From CAVRZR01 sp964354215 (lineage in GTDB: Bacteria; Actinomycetota; Coriobacteriia; Anaerosomatales; CAVRZR01): 15,163 nt of DNA. A program made the translations under genes and the position numbers. Below the pieces are notes generated by a model. It saw only the letters and a program-made list of their open reading frames with translations, had not been told where the DNA came from and did no database searches. The stretch covers positions 1 through 15,163 of the forward strand of contig CAYGYT010000045.1 of the NCBI GenBank assembly GCA_964354215.1, in the 5' to 3' direction. The stretch's first letter is position 1. The number at the start of each line of letters is the position of its first letter. Positions 13,880 through 15,163 of this stretch are shown piece by piece.

Positions 13880-14881
13880 CTACATCCCCTGCGCCCACGC
13901 GACCCAGAAGACCGCGGCCACGGTGATCCCGTTGTAGAGGACGTGGAGCGCTATCGAGGGCCAGAGGCCTTTTCGGTTCTCGGCGAGCCACCCGAGCGCG
14001 ACGCTCAGCACCAGCGTGGGCGCGAACATCCACGGATCGAAGTGGTACGTCGCGAACAGGACGGACGACGCCAGGATACTCGCCGGAACCCCCCAGCGCC
14101 GGCGTGCCGCCGGTTGCACCACGCCACGGAACGTCAGCTCCTCGACAAACGGCCCCCCGAACACCACGAGCGCCACTGTGAGCGACAGCCCGACCCAGCC
14201 GTGTCCGAACACCCTGGTCAGGTCGGTGTTCCACCGAAAGATCGGCTCCCATTCAAGCGCGTGCGTGACAAGCCCGTAGACCGTCGTGAGTAGCCGAGCG
14301 GCCACGAGTAGCCCGACCACGAGGAGCGCCGAGACGACCGCGCTTCTGAAGGAGCGGACGACGGGCCTCAGGCCCAGGGCAGGGCCCAAGCGGACACCGT
14401 GTCGCTTGGCGAGGAGCGAGATCACCACGAGCTCGAGGGCATAGGCCAACGTCAGGCCCGCGACTCGCGCGAACACGCGACCGCTCGCCGGCATCAGGGC
14501 CACGACCTTGAGGTTGAGTGCCATGTTCAGCACGACGAGCGAACCGAGCATCACGAGAAGTGCGATGAGCCCGTCCGCCTCCGTCCAGACCGACATCGGG
14601 CTTGTGCCGACCGCTGAGTTCGCGGGCAGCACGCGCGGGCGAGGAGCGGGCGTCGAGGACGGGGGCGCGGTCACGGCTCCCTCGCGCGGCTTGAGCGCGC
14701 CACTTTCGCACATCTCCACGCAGGCAAGGCACCCATTGCAGCGCTCCCAGTCGACGTACACGAAGCCGCTACCAGCCCGAATGGCGCTCTCCTTGCACGC
14801 GCGCTCGCAGTCCCGCTTTCCGGGCCCGCAGCCGTCACACAGTTCCGGGGTGACTTTCAGCTTGGGTCTTGCGGGTGTCAT
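13880..14881 (-). CDS. Ferredoxin domain fused to CPBP intramembrane metalloprotease
   Basis: 333 residues. The N-terminal 65 residues form a two-cluster ferredoxin-like domain: Cys 15, 18, 25, 29 (CxxC-x6-CxxxC) and 48, 51, 54, 58 (canonical CxxCxxCxxxC), enough for two [4Fe-4S] clusters. A Pro/Ala-rich linker (about 66-95) leads to roughly eight hydrophobic segments ending in the CPBP (CAAX protease / bacteriocin-processing, PF02517) core: EELTFRG (Glu247, Glu248, Arg252), FATYHF (His280) and HVLYN (His313, Asn317), all protease-site positions of the family. It should sit in the cytoplasmic membrane with the iron-sulfur domain inside. The ATG at 14881 is preferred over GTG 14884 because GAGG lies 7 bases before it. 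It begins 14 bases after a short upstream gene. Substrate unknown. Confidence 0.88.
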   Translation of the reverse strand: MTPARPKLKVTPELCDGCGPGKRDCERACKESAIRAGSGFVYVDWERCNGCLACVEMCESGALKPREGAVTAPPSSTPAPRPRVLPANSAVGTSPMSVWTEADGLIALLVMLGSLVVLNMALNLKVVALMPASGRVFARVAGLTLAYALELVVISLLAKRHGVRLGPALGLRPVVRSFRSAVVSALLVVGLLVAARLLTTVYGLVTHALEWEPIFRWNTDLTRVFGHGWVGLSLTVALVVFGGPFVEELTFRGVVQPAARRRWGVPASILASSVLFATYHFDPWMFAPTLVLSVALGWLAENRKGLWPSIALHVLYNGITVAAVFWVAWAQGM

Positions 14882-14895
14882 CACTGGGCCTCGGG

Positions 14896-15093
14896 CTAGG
14901 AACCGGGCACGGTAGCCGGCGGGTCTCCGGTCTCGAGCACGCGTTCGAGCGCCACCTCGCCGAGCAGCGAGTCGACCTTGACTGCCGCCACGTGAGTCTC
15001 GTAGGCGAGGTTCAGGCCGCGCTCCTCGGGTTGGAGTGTCGCAACTCGTTCATCGGACGGAGCGATACGCGCGAGCGTGGCGACGTGCCGCAT
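14896..15093 (-). CDS. Short protein of unknown function, start uncertain
   Basis: 65 residues from the ATG at 15093. High G+C at third codon positions supports real coding. The frame has no stop back to the window edge, and no good ribosome site precedes the ATG, so the true start may lie upstream. The N-terminal HVATLARIA recalls the start of GatC (HVAxLARLA), but the rest (LAYETHVAAVKVDSLLGEVA) does not clearly follow GatC. A different frame has an ATG at 15152 (MERVRLTLERTVP), which would need a frameshift to join. It lies 14 bases before the ferredoxin-CPBP gene and is probably co-transcribed with it. Confidence 0.5.
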   Translation of the reverse strand: MRHVATLARIAPSDERVATLQPEERGLNLAYETHVAAVKVDSLLGEVALERVLETGDPPATVPGS

Positions 15094-15163
15094 ATCCTGC
15101 TCGGGGATGGACGTGGGACTGTCCTTTCGAGTGTGAGCCGAACGCGCTCCATGATAGCCGAGA

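Overview
The window is GC-rich DNA with frequent GTG starts and tightly packed genes. It looks like an actinobacterial chromosome (Actinomycetota), probably an anaerobic or uncultured lineage such as a Coriobacteriia relative; that placement is inference from gene content and style. Three runs of exactly 100 N (6935-7034, 9461-9560, 11065-11164) show a draft scaffold. They cut the start of a radical SAM gene, the end of gatA and the start of gatC, so gene order across each gap rests on scaffolding.

Left part (1-5516): the 3' part of an AcuC-type histone-deacetylase-family gene converges on psuG, with a hairpin shared between the two stop codons. psuK and psuG form a coupled pseudouridine-degradation operon read on the minus strand. 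The psuK leader has two inverted repeats that could form alternative structures. Three small membrane-protein genes follow on the plus strand (four-helix, one-helix, and two-helix with a zinc ribbon), with a strong hairpin after the second. Then comes a DUF72 gene on the minus strand.

Middle (5537-11261): a truncated B12-binding radical SAM gene lies upstream of the DUF72 gene. The genes of the tRNA-dependent amidotransferase GatCAB follow on the minus strand: gatC and gatA overlap, while gatB is separated from gatA by a gap, a structured intergenic stretch and a DUF7144-like membrane gene. Upstream of gatC are a plausible promoter and five 10-bp tandem repeats.

Right part (11262-15163): a 476-base gene-poor stretch with a nested 49-nt inverted repeat leads into a segment of visibly lower G+C. 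It encodes a beta-keto acid cleavage enzyme (BKACE/DUF849) and, convergently, a GNAT acyltransferase, with a possible 47-residue small ORF upstream of the latter. The window ends with a fusion of a two-cluster [4Fe-4S] ferredoxin domain to a CPBP intramembrane protease, preceded by a short unknown gene.

The ferredoxin-CPBP fusion is the most unusual protein here. The psuK leader and the repeat-rich region upstream of gatC are the most interesting non-coding parts. I see no CRISPR array, insertion sequence, rRNA or convincing tRNA.
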